From assembly GCA_948946035.1 (NCBI GenBank), contig CARBKU010000097.1:1-5597 (forward strand): a stretch of 5,597 bases of DNA, given 5' to 3'. A program made the position numbers and the translations under genes. Below the pieces are notes generated by a model that was not told where the DNA came from, searched no databases, and saw nothing but the letters and a program-made list of their open reading frames with translations. Of the stretch, positions 1 to 5,597 are shown piece after piece; position 1 is the stretch's first letter; each line of letters begins with the position of its first letter. Source of the stretch: an uncultured Clostridia bacterium (GTDB lineage: Bacteria > Bacillota > Clostridia > TANB77 > CAG-508).

Positions 1-72
1 TTCCAAAATCTAAACTTCTACAATATATATACATATTTAATTTTTCATATCTTACCTTTATATATTTCCTGC

Positions 73-669
73 TTATTTCGTTTCTACAATTTTATAATTG
101 TTTGTATTATCTACTAGTATAGCTTGTTGATTAGATAATTTTATAAACTTGTATTCTTTATATTCTTGTTCAATTTCATCAGCTAATTTTGTATATTTTT
201 CTTTGCTTTTATAATGTGGCAAAACATAAAAATCTACTAAATTCATTGCTAGTTCATTCTCTAATAGTAATGCTTGTGTTTTATCATCTAACTTTTGAAC
301 ATAATCAATAGATGGACAAGCTATACAAGCTCCAGCACTTAAACCGATATAATTTTTTGTTCTAGCAAAATTAATTAGATTATCTAATACATTTTTATTT
401 TTTAATTGTTGTAATAAATAAAAACTATTGCCACCCGCAACATAAATAGTATCAAGTTCGTTAAATTTTTCTAATATTTCATCTTTGCTCTCATTTGAAA
501 TATCAATTTCAATTAGATTATATCCCATTTCACTTAATTCCACTTTGTCTCTTTCCATATAACTTCTATCGTTTTCAACTTCTGAAGCTGTCGGAATAAA
601 TCCTATCTTTGTATTATTATGTATGTATTCTTTTATTATTTGTTTATTTCCAGATAACAAAATTATCAC
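73..669 (-). CDS. Peptidase S51 (peptidase E-like) family serine hydrolase
   Basis: This 198-residue cytoplasmic protein has the features of the S51 family, whose members (peptidase E, cyanophycinase) are serine hydrolases; peptidase E itself cleaves N-terminal Asp-Xaa dipeptides. Visible in order: an N-terminal beta strand (IILLSG, 2-7), the strand GFIPTASE (23-30), the GGN turn (79-81), the nucleophile elbow GLSAGA with Ser111 (109-114), and LPHY with His152 as probable catalytic histidine. I could not assign the acidic third residue with certainty; the C-terminal stretch SNQQAILVDN (179-188) is where I would look. Length is normal for the family. The start is GTG, chosen because AGGAG lies 5 bases upstream and an in-frame TAG lies five codons upstream. 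It is the last gene of the minus-strand run, and a fragment resembling the 5' end of a related gene overlaps its start. The family call is firm. The substrate is unknown, and peptidase E activity is only one possibility. Confidence 0.88.
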   Translation of the reverse strand: MIILLSGNKQIIKEYIHNNTKIGFIPTASEVENDRSYMERDKVELSEMGYNLIEIDISNESKDEILEKFNELDTIYVAGGNSFYLLQQLKNKNVLDNLINFARTKNYIGLSAGACIACPSIDYVQKLDDKTQALLLENELAMNLVDFYVLPHYKSKEKYTKLADEIEQEYKEYKFIKLSNQQAILVDNTNNYKIVETK

Positions 670-766
670 TTTTTCTCCTTTCTAGCAATTTTTTACCAAC
701 TACTCTTTGAACTTCATTTGCTATTTCTTTAGTTAAAAATCCTTGAGAAGCTAATAATAATTTCAT
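644..766 (-). pseudogene. Fragment resembling the 5' end of a second peptidase S51 gene (40-codon ORF)
   Basis: A 40-codon frame starts at ATG (766-764) just after a strong GGAGGAGG site that touches the SDR stop codon. Its first 26 residues begin MKLLLASQGFLTKEIANEVQ and continue RVVGKK. This matches my memory of how S51 peptidases begin: a K(L/K)LLxSxG strand, then a helix ending in (L/V)VGK. After Lys26 the similarity stops. The frame runs on as an unrelated tail (LLERRKSDNFVIWK) and ends at TAA inside the downstream intact S51 gene, in a different frame. The intact gene has its own start, ribosome site and first beta strand, so this is not simply its missing N-terminus. I infer a truncated paralogue, perhaps from a deletion in a tandem pair. 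Alternatively it is a small translated ORF that couples SDR and peptidase translation. The start and binding site are well supported; the homology is by eye only. Confidence 0.5.
675..679 (-). promoter_or_regulatory. Ribosome binding site deciding the GTG start of the S51 peptidase
   Basis: On the minus strand AGGAG (within GAAAGGAG) is followed by five A residues and then GTG at 669-667. No ATG lies between this site and the in-frame stop just upstream, so GTG is the natural start. The site lies inside the overlapping remnant reading frame, so ribosomes translating that frame would pass over it. Confidence 0.7.
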
Positions 767-777
767 TTTTCCTCCTC

Positions 778-1449
778 CTATTTAATATTTTTTCTATTTA
801 TTGTAATCTCACTAACTTCAATATTTTTTGGTAAATTCAATGTGTATAACATAATATCAGCAATATCTGCTGGATTCATCCATTCTTCTGGATGTTCTAT
901 TTCTTTCCCATTATATTTTGTATGAAATTTCGTATTCATACCACCTACATTAAGTTGTATTACTCTAGAATTATATTTCTTTAATTCTACTTGTAGATTA
1001 TAACTTGTTCCTCTTATTGCCCACTTTGATGTTGTATATGCCAATTGGTCTTCATATCCTGCTTTTGTGCCACAAGTTGAACCTACATTTATTATATCTG
1101 CATGATTTTCCTTAATTAAATTCATTAATTGAGATGTTAAAAATATTGGTGCAATACTATTTACAAGCATTAAGTTCTTTAACTCATCATATTCAATCTC
1201 ATTTAATTTTTGCAAGCTAATTACTCCTGCACAATTAATAAGAGCATCAAATTTATTATATTTATTTTTGATTTCAGTACAAGCATCTATAATTGATGTT
1301 TCTGTACTCAAATCAGTTTTTATAAAATCACATTCATAATCTGGCTTTCTTCTGCAAAGCGCCAATACCTTTATATTATTTTCTAAACATTTTAAAGCTA
1401 ATTGCTTTGCCAAACCATCACTTGCACCTGTTATAATTATTCTATCCAT
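778..1449 (-). CDS. Short-chain dehydrogenase/reductase (SDR family NAD(P)-dependent oxidoreductase)
   Basis: This 223-residue protein is a classical SDR: a cytoplasmic Rossmann-fold oxidoreductase that uses NAD(H) or NADP(H). The cofactor motif is TGASDGLA (7-14), the usual TGxxxGxG with its last Gly replaced by Ala14. Arg33-Arg34 at the end of the second strand would favour NADP(H). Other signatures are NCAG (72-75, the NNAG motif), Asn97, catalytic Ser124, and the YxxxK pair Tyr138/Lys142. The usual PG after the sixth strand is changed (NVGGMNT). The length is a little short for classical SDRs (about 250), mainly because the C-terminal substrate loop is small. ATG at 1449 is preceded by GGGAG about 9 bases upstream. 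The TAG stop abuts the ribosome site of the following remnant ORF, and the Nudix gene ends 60 bases upstream. Nothing in the context identifies the substrate. Confidence 0.93.
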   Translation of the reverse strand: MDRIIITGASDGLAKQLALKCLENNIKVLALCRRKPDYECDFIKTDLSTETSIIDACTEIKNKYNKFDALINCAGVISLQKLNEIEYDELKNLMLVNSIAPIFLTSQLMNLIKENHADIINVGSTCGTKAGYEDQLAYTTSKWAIRGTSYNLQVELKKYNSRVIQLNVGGMNTKFHTKYNGKEIEHPEEWMNPADIADIMLYTLNLPKNIEVSEITINRKNIK

Positions 1450-1509
1450 TCATATCTTCTCCCTAAACTTTATTAAATATTGCTATTCCTTCAATTTAAA
1501 AACAAATTA

Positions 1510-1938
1510 TTATAATAATCCTTCTTTATTTAAATATTCTTCAATAAATTTTTTAGCTGGTGTATATAAATTTTGTGGTAAATTATCTAGTTCAAACCAT
1601 TTCCATTCACTATGTTTTGTTGGTTCTAAATTTTTTAATTTTCCAGCAAATTTATTTGCAATTATATGAATTGTAACAAAATGTTTATTTGGCTGTATAT
1701 CATCTGCTACACTATATACTTCTAAATCTGAAACATCCAAATTTGTTTCTTCTTTTGTTTCTCTAATAGCTCCCTCAAATATAGTTTCACAATATTCTTG
1801 TTTTCCCCCTGGAATTGTCCAACTTCCTGGCTCATAAATTCCACCTGTGTCTTTATAATTATCACACCTATGCCCTAATAAAATTTTATTTCCATCTTTT
1901 ATCATAATTCCTAATCCTACTTTTATTATTTTATCCAT
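1510..1938 (-). CDS. Nudix hydrolase, MutT/NUDT15-like
   Basis: This 142-residue Nudix hydrolase would cleave a nucleoside diphosphate linked to another group, releasing the nucleotide and phosphate or pyrophosphate, with divalent metal. The Nudix box runs from Gly45 to Leu67: G45-x5-E51-x7-R59-E60-x2-E63-E64-x-N66-L67. Only the late Gly is changed (Asn66), a common change. It is preceded by W40-TIPGG, the substrate-side motif of MutT/NUDT15-type proteins. The C-terminal part (LEPTKHSEWKWFELDNLPQN, 101-120) resembles the NUDT15 pattern of Glu-Pro, Glu-x-Trp and Leu-Pro, so a house-cleaning (d)NTP pyrophosphatase is the best guess. The start at 1938 has AAAGGAG about 7 bases upstream. The gene follows tetR by 56 bases with no visible terminator and precedes the SDR gene. 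Of 13 leucines, 11 are TTA, which differs sharply from tetR. Confidence 0.92.
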   Translation of the reverse strand: MDKIIKVGLGIMIKDGNKILLGHRCDNYKDTGGIYEPGSWTIPGGKQEYCETIFEGAIRETKEETNLDVSDLEVYSVADDIQPNKHFVTIHIIANKFAGKLKNLEPTKHSEWKWFELDNLPQNLYTPAKKFIEEYLNKEGLL

Positions 1939-1994
1939 ATTCTTCTCCTTTAATTATTTTTCTGTTCTATTTCATATATCTTTTACTTTTAATT

Positions 1995-2555
1995 TTAAGA
2001 ATTTGTAAAAATCTTATAAAACCATTTCTTAGAATTAACAAACAATTCATCCAAACTATAATCACTTTTATCCCTAAAATACATCAACAACTCATTTATC
2101 ATACCATTAATAAAAAAAGAAACATCAAGTTCTAAAAACTTATTACTCTTACAAATATTATTCAAAGCAAACAAAATCTTTTGAGATGACATCTTCTTCA
2201 ACTTTTCCAAAAAAGAAGCACAATCATCTGAAGACAAAAGCATCTTATAAGTCTGTTCATTCTTTTTCAAGCAAGCAAAAACATCCTCAAAATAATCAAT
2301 AATATCTTCTTCTGTAAGCAAAACATTATCATCACTAATAAGCAATTCAATAGTTTCTAATTGATAATCATTAGCAACATCATAAATATCATCATAATGT
2401 GTATAAAAAGTACTTCTAGTAATATCAATTCTTTTAACAAGCTCTGTAACCGTTATTTTATTCAATTCCTTTTTTTCATTTATCAACTCTGCAAAAGCCT
2501 TTTTTATTAATTCTCTAGTCTTTATTGATGATGAATTTAAACCTTGAACCTTCAT
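1995..2555 (-). CDS. TetR/AcrR-family transcriptional regulator, divergent to an MMPL transporter gene
   Basis: This 186-residue protein is a TetR-family dimeric DNA-binding regulator. The N-terminal helical DNA-binding domain spans about residues 10-60. The helix-turn-helix lies at 34-54: ITVTELVKRIDITRSTFYTH, ending in the FYxHY signature (50-54). The remaining helices (about 65-186) form the ligand-binding and dimerisation half, which is too variable to predict a ligand; they look like the C-terminal type found in many Bacillota TetR proteins. The length is typical. ATG at 2555 is preceded by GAAAGGGGG about 7 bases upstream. It is divergent from the MMPL transporter gene across a 292-base region with a large dyad, so repression of itself and of the transporter is the likely role (inference). 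Codon use is unusual: 14 of 23 leucines are TTG, 5 CTT and only 4 TTA, and the coding strand is G+T-rich. Confidence 0.92.
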   Translation of the reverse strand: MKVQGLNSSSIKTRELIKKAFAELINEKKELNKITVTELVKRIDITRSTFYTHYDDIYDVANDYQLETIELLISDDNVLLTEEDIIDYFEDVFACLKKNEQTYKMLLSSDDCASFLEKLKKMSSQKILFALNNICKSNKFLELDVSFFINGMINELLMYFRDKSDYSLDELFVNSKKWFYKIFTNS

Positions 2556-2563
2556 TAATTTCC

Positions 2564-2651
2564 CCCTTTCAAATCAATGTTGATAAGTTGGTGATAAATA
2601 TATAATTTTTAAAATATTTATCATTAACTTAACAGCATTGCCCTTTCAAAT
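2564..2651. repeat. 11-base direct repeat flanking the dyad
   Basis: The sequence CCCTTTCAAAT occurs at 2564-2574 and again at 2641-2651, directly outside the two ends of the inverted repeat. The first copy contains the ribosome binding site of tetR, read on the minus strand as ATTTGAAAGGG. The second copy gives the same string 77 bases further upstream of tetR. It could be the trace of a small duplication, a paired protein site, or chance in a biased sequence; it is too short to call target-site duplication. Confidence 0.5.
2575..2640. promoter_or_regulatory. Large imperfect inverted repeat, candidate TetR operator
   Basis: The left arm (2575-2601) and the reverse complement of the right arm (2614-2640) agree at 23 of 27 positions around a 12-base centre (2602-2613). 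The innermost nine bases of each arm, GATAAATAT and ATATTTATC, are perfect. The left arm's outer end also lies in a small palindrome, ATCAATGTTGAT (2573-2584). The dyad begins 19 bases upstream of the tetR ATG, and its right end overlaps the -35 word of a candidate transporter promoter. TetR dimers bind inverted repeats in such divergent regions, so this is the likely operator. At 66 bases it is longer than one typical TetR footprint, so two dimers or another protein are possible. If tetR transcription starts upstream of it, the RNA leader could also fold into a long hairpin. The repeat is directly visible; its function is inferred. Confidence 0.6.
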
Positions 2652-2665
2652 ACTTCTATTATAAT
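2638..2665 (+). promoter_or_regulatory. Candidate promoter for the MMPL transporter gene
   Basis: TTGCCC at 2638-2643 (4 of 6 to the -35 consensus), a 16-base spacer, and a perfect TATAAT at 2660-2665 form a sigma-A-type promoter facing the transporter gene. Its -35 word overlaps the right end of the inverted repeat by three bases, so a bound repressor would block it. A rival is TTGATA (2580-2585) with a 15-base spacer and TATAAT (2601-2606), lying wholly inside the left part of the dyad. TATAAT-like words arise often by chance in such AT-rich DNA. Confidence 0.35.
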
Positions 2666-2674
2666 TTATATAGT

Positions 2675-2705
2675 ATTATAACATAAAATATAAAATTTGT
2701 GTGAA
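2675..2705 (-). promoter_or_regulatory. Candidate promoter for tetR
   Basis: On the minus strand TTCACA (2705-2700, 5 of 6 to consensus) is followed by a 19-base spacer and TATAAT (2680-2675). The spacer is longer than the optimum of 17. Transcription from here would carry the whole inverted repeat in the tetR leader. A second minus-strand TATAAT at 2663-2658 has no good -35 word. Confidence 0.25.
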
Positions 2706-2831
2706 TAAGTATTACAATTAAAAAAAAATATACAATTTTTTATAAAATGTCTAAATTTAAACAATTCATGTAAATTTATACTATTCTTTTTATAAAAATA
2801 CATATATAATAAGCGATGGACTATTAAAAAG

Positions 2832-2840
2832 AAAGGAAGG
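2832..2840 (+). promoter_or_regulatory. Ribosome binding site deciding the GTG start of the MMPL gene
   Basis: AAAGGAAGG sits 7 bases before GTG at 2848-2850. I found no in-frame ATG just upstream, and the protein begins exactly as expected for the family (two lysines, a short cytoplasmic segment ending in NKR, then TM1), so GTG is the chosen start. Confidence 0.75.
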
Positions 2841-2847
2841 AAAAAAA

Positions 2848-5597
2848 GTGAAAAAAGTCACTGATTTTATTGTAAACAAAAGATACATTGTATTGATTCT
2901 ATTTATAATACTCTCAATAATATCAGTTATACTTTCAACCAAAGTTAATATCAATTACGATATTGCCAAATATTTACCAGATACATCAGAAACTAGAATC
3001 GGATTAGATCTTATGGAAAGCAAATTTAAAGAAATTAATTCTAGTTCACTTAATCTAATGTTCAATGGGCTAAATGAAGATTTTAAAAACGATATTTATA
3101 CTTACTTAAATGACCTAGAAGAAATTAGTAGTGTAGATTATGACAATACTGAAAAGTACAATAAAGATGGTTATACCCTATACGTTTTAAATATCGATGA
3201 TAAAGATGATTCTGTATTAGCAAAAAATCTCTATGACAAAATAACTGAACATTTTGAAGATTACGAAATGTATACTAGTGGAAGTATAGCTGAAAGTAAT
3301 GCAGATGTATTGCCTATGTGGATTATGGTAGTAGCAATTGGGTGTGCACTTATTATCCTAATAATAATGTGTGAATCATATGTAGAACCATTTTTATTTT
3401 TAACAGCAATATTAATAGCTGTACTATTAAATAACGGAACAAATATAATGTTTGATAGTGTATCAAATATCACAAACTCAATATCAGCCATATTACAAAT
3501 GGCATTATCAATGGATTATTCTATAATGCTTATGAATAGATATCAGCAAGAAAAACAAAAAGAAAGCAACAAAGTCGAAGCAATGAAAAATGCATTATAC
3601 AATGCATTTAAATCAATATCTAGTAGTTCTATAACTACAATTGTTGGTCTTATAGCATTAGTATTTATGAGCTTTACTATTGGTAAAGACTTAGGATTTG
3701 TATTAGCAAAAGGAGTATTATTTAGCTTAATTAGTATATTCTTTGTACTTCCTGCACTAATATTAATGTGTGACAAGGCAATTACAAAAACCCAAAAAAG
3801 AAGTCCTCATATAACATTAAATACATTAGGAAAAATAAGTTACAAAATAAGATATATATCAATATTCCTATTTATAGGTATATTTATAGCTAGCTTTTTA
3901 TTAAAAGGAAACTTAGGAATTTTATATACAGATTCCGAAGACAATAAAATATCTGAAATATTTAGTGAAAACAACCAATTTGCTATTATATACAAAACCG
4001 AGGATGAAGAAACTATAGCACAACATTTAGCAGAAATAGAACAAAAAGATAACGTAAATGAAGTTTTAGGATATGGTAACACAATTAACCAACCCCTTAC
4101 ATATGACAAACTAAATAGCAAATTAAATGACTTAGGGTCAGATGTAGAAGTAGAAGATTATTTATTAAAAATATTATATTATAAATACTATAATAAGAAT
4201 GAAAGTAATAAAATGACATTTAATCAATTTGTATCATTTGTGCAAAATGATGTATACAACAATAAAGAAATGAACGATAAATTAGATGCTCAAGCAAAAT
4301 CAAATATAGAAAGATTAAAAAACTTTACAAATAGTAATTCAATAAACCAAAAAAGAACTGCTAAAGAAATTGCAAACATACTAGAAATAGACGAAGATAG
4401 TATAAGAGATATTCTAATTTATTATAATTCTAAAAATAACACACTACAAATTAGTTTAAATGACTTTATAAAATTTATGAATACACATGTTCTAACAAAT
4501 GCTAAGTATTCTAAAAACATTGATGAAAATACAAAAACTAATTCAAAAAAATTAGAAAACTTAACAAACACTAACACAATAAAAAAGAAAATGACAAGTA
4601 CAGAAATGGCAAAACTATTTGGACTTAATGAAAATACAATGAATGACTTGTATACTTATTATTTAAGTGTGAGCCAAATAGATACAAAAATGAGTATTTC
4701 AGAATTTTCAAATTTTGTTTTAACAAATGTAATGAAAAATCAAAAATATGCAAGCCTTTTTAACGAATCAACTGTAAAAAACATTAATATGTTGTCAACA
4801 TTTAGTAATACCAAAACAATAACCAAAAACATGAATTCTAAAGAACTTGCCAATTTATTAGGAATAGATGAAAATTCTGTAAAACAATTATTATTGTTAA
4901 AATATAAAAACTCTCAAAGCAATACCAAACTAAGCATATCTGAATTTGTTAATAACGTACTTTATCTTAAAGCTAATACACCATATTTAGATAATATAGA
5001 TGAAGCAACATTAAAAAGCTTAAATACACTAAAATTAGCAATTGATAATGGTACAATAAAAGATACAAACAAATATACAAGTACAGAATTATCTAAAGTT
5101 CTTGGTATAGACAAAAATAAAACAAATGAATTATATGTGCTAATAGACTTTAGCAAAGGAAATACAAACAATTGGAAAATGACTCCTAATGCTTTTGTAA
5201 AATTCATTTTACAAAATAGTAATAATGAAAATATAAATAAAAGTATGAACCAAAACACATTAGGACAATTAAATTTATTATCAAATATAATGGATAGCAC
5301 ATTAAACAAAACAACGTATACCTATAAACAAATGTCAGAATTTATTGGAATAGATTCAAATACTACAAAAAATATTTATACATTATATGTTTCAAGCAAA
5401 AATACTACAAAATTAACACCTCAAGAATTTGTAAATTTTGTATTAGCAAACAAAAACACACCTACATTATCAAGTAACTTAAATTCTAGTACTGTAAAAG
5501 AACTAACATTAGTACAATCAGCTATGAATGGAGCTTTAAATAATAAAAAATATACAAGTACTGAACTTGGAAATTTATTAGGTATAAATAAAAACAG
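2848..5597 (+). CDS. MMPL/RND (HAE3-type) family transporter with giant repeat-bearing second external domain, 3' end beyond window
   Basis: This is a membrane transporter of the MMPL branch of the RND superfamily, proton-driven exporters of lipids or amphiphiles. 916 complete codons are visible with no stop, so the C-terminal half is missing. TM1 spans about 13-31, followed by NYDIAKYLPD (36-45), a hallmark of this branch in Bacillota, in the first external domain (32-155). TM2 is about 156-175, TM3 182-202, and TM4 211-229 with the Asp223-Tyr224 pair (MDYSIMLMNRY), equivalent to the proton-relay pair of MmpL proteins. TM5 is about 262-278, TM6 284-307 ending in LPAL, and TM7 336-352. The second external domain starts near 353 and is still running at 916, whereas its usual size is like the first. 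From about 415 it is built of roughly 80-residue repeats. The divergent TetR gene suggests repression relieved by an inducer. The substrate is unknown; TM8-TM12 and the second Asp-Tyr motif should lie downstream. Confidence 0.9.
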   Translation, partial: MKKVTDFIVNKRYIVLILFIILSIISVILSTKVNINYDIAKYLPDTSETRIGLDLMESKFKEINSSSLNLMFNGLNEDFKNDIYTYLNDLEEISSVDYDNTEKYNKDGYTLYVLNIDDKDDSVLAKNLYDKITEHFEDYEMYTSGSIAESNADVLPMWIMVVAIGCALIILIIMCESYVEPFLFLTAILIAVLLNNGTNIMFDSVSNITNSISAILQMALSMDYSIMLMNRYQQEKQKESNKVEAMKNALYNAFKSISSSSITTIVGLIALVFMSFTIGKDLGFVLAKGVLFSLISIFFVLPALILMCDKAITKTQKRSPHITLNTLGKISYKIRYISIFLFIGIFIASFLLKGNLGILYTDSEDNKISEIFSENNQFAIIYKTEDEETIAQHLAEIEQKDNVNEVLGYGNTINQPLTYDKLNSKLNDLGSDVEVEDYLLKILYYKYYNKNESNKMTFNQFVSFVQNDVYNNKEMNDKLDAQAKSNIERLKNFTNSNSINQKRTAKEIANILEIDEDSIRDILIYYNSKNNTLQISLNDFIKFMNTHVLTNAKYSKNIDENTKTNSKKLENLTNTNTIKKKMTSTEMAKLFGLNENTMNDLYTYYLSVSQIDTKMSISEFSNFVLTNVMKNQKYASLFNESTVKNINMLSTFSNTKTITKNMNSKELANLLGIDENSVKQLLLLKYKNSQSNTKLSISEFVNNVLYLKANTPYLDNIDEATLKSLNTLKLAIDNGTIKDTNKYTSTELSKVLGIDKNKTNELYVLIDFSKGNTNNWKMTPNAFVKFILQNSNNENINKSMNQNTLGQLNLLSNIMDSTLNKTTYTYKQMSEFIGIDSNTTKNIYTLYVSSKNTTKLTPQEFVNFVLANKNTPTLSSNLNSSTVKELTLVQSAMNGALNNKKYTSTELGNLLGINKN
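4090..5597 (+). repeat. Tandem ~80-residue repeats in the MMPL external domain (six full units plus start of a seventh)
   Basis: Units start at about residues 415, 501, 580, 660, 741, 822 and 900 (bases 4090, 4348, 4585, 4825, 5068, 5311, 5545), giving lengths 86, 79, 80, 81, 81 and 78. Each has three parts. The first is a helix with a TSxELxxLLGID-like motif, for example TSTEMAKLFGLNEN (583-596), TSTELSKVLGIDKN (744-757) and TSTELGNLLGINKN (903-916). The second is a Tyr/Leu-rich helix followed by a polar loop. The third is a KM(S/T)xxEFVNFVL-like helix, for example KMSISEFSNFVL or KLTPQEFVNFVL, with an Asn/Thr-rich linker containing spaced leucines. The first unit (415-500) is the most divergent. 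Units are rich in Asn, Thr, Ser and Lys and I saw no Cys in them. The EF part recalls half an EF-hand, but there is no Asp-rich calcium loop. The array reaches the window end. Confidence 0.85.

Larger units (their letters stand above)
2556..2847. promoter_or_regulatory. Divergent control region between tetR and the MMPL gene
   Basis: This 292-base gap contains no convincing gene. The tetR-proximal half (2564-2651) holds the large inverted repeat and the direct repeat described separately. The middle (2638-2705) holds promoter-like hexamers facing both ways. The transporter-proximal part (2706-2830) is nearly pure A/T, with a few short repeats of ACAATT and isolated TATAAT-like words, such as 2805-2810, that lack a good -35 partner. 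If the plus-strand promoter proposed here is correct, the transporter mRNA has a leader of about 175 bases. I see no riboswitch-like structure or terminator hairpin in it. Confidence 0.7.

Noticed and set aside
1..34. Possible start of a next minus-strand gene (ATG at 34-32, MYIYCRSLDFG, open to the window edge)
   Set aside because: Only 11 codons are visible, there is no ribosome site at a usable distance, and no family is recognised. A better-placed AAAGGTAAG precedes an ATG that gives only three codons before a stop. The rest of 1-72 shows no terminator hairpin.
2578..2625. Minus-strand 16-codon frame in the tetR leader as a leader peptide
   Set aside because: Its ATG falls inside the inverted repeat, the nearest purine-rich site is about 16 bases away, and the peptide has no run of a particular amino acid.
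2754..2782. Short palindrome AAATTTA / TAAATTT near 2752-2776 and a -10-like TATACT at 2777-2782
   Set aside because: Arms of only seven A/T bases are expected by chance here, and the -35 partner (TTTAAA) is weak.
3261..4121. Minus-strand open frames at 3261-3491, 3543-3776 and 3840-4121
   Set aside because: They lie antisense inside the MMPL gene, have no convincing ribosome sites, and their hydrophobic translations are the complement of membrane-segment codons.
4962..5309. Minus-strand open frame of 115 codons
   Set aside because: Antisense shadow of the repeat array; its length is explained by the A-rich codon use of the real gene.
4090..5597. EF-hand or dockerin calcium-binding repeats
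   Set aside because: The xxEFVNFVL helix recalls the exiting helix of an EF-hand, but the DxDxDG loop is absent from all units and the unit length of about 80 does not fit.
1..5597. CRISPR array, tRNA/rRNA genes, insertion sequences or attachment sites
   Set aside because: No short regularly spaced DNA repeats, no GC-rich tRNA-like segment with a TTCRA arm, no transposase or integrase motifs, and no terminal inverted repeats bounding a gene were seen on either strand.

Overview
The window is very AT-rich (about one quarter G+C, judged by eye on sample lines). Genes are tightly packed and have strong AGGAGG-type ribosome binding sites. Coding sequences end in TAA or TAG, and tryptophan is written TGG. 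The gene families (peptidase S51, small SDR, MutT/NUDT15-like Nudix, TetR paired with an MMPL transporter) and this base composition suggest a low-GC Bacillota, probably Clostridia-like or a related gut lineage. The genus cannot be fixed from the sequence.

Left part (1-1938, minus strand). Three intact genes and one gene fragment run in one direction: a Nudix hydrolase, a short-chain dehydrogenase/reductase (SDR), an out-of-frame remnant that looks like the 5' end of a peptidase S51 gene, and an intact peptidase S51 (peptidase E family). Gaps are 0-60 bases and I see no terminator hairpin between them, so they could be co-transcribed. They look like general metabolic or housecleaning enzymes; nothing shows a shared pathway.

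Middle (1995-2847). A TetR-family regulator on the minus strand faces away from a large plus-strand gene. The 292-base space between them holds a large imperfect inverted repeat (27-base arms with 23 matches, 12-base centre), an 11-base direct repeat, and candidate promoters in both directions. This is the usual layout of a TetR repressor that controls itself and a divergent efflux gene.

Right part (2848-5597, plus strand). One open reading frame starts at GTG and runs off the window end after 916 complete codons. It is an RND-superfamily MMPL (HAE3-type) transporter. Its first half is conventional: TM1, a first external domain, TM2-TM6 with the Asp-Tyr pair of TM4, then TM7. The second external domain should be about the size of the first, but it is swollen to more than 560 residues. 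It consists largely of about 80-residue, Asn/Thr/Lys-rich, probably helical repeats: six full units and the start of a seventh are visible.

The tetR-transporter pair also differs from the left genes in strand composition and leucine codon choice, so it may have a separate history. The most unusual items are the repeat array in the transporter, the large dyad in its control region, and the peptidase S51 remnant.
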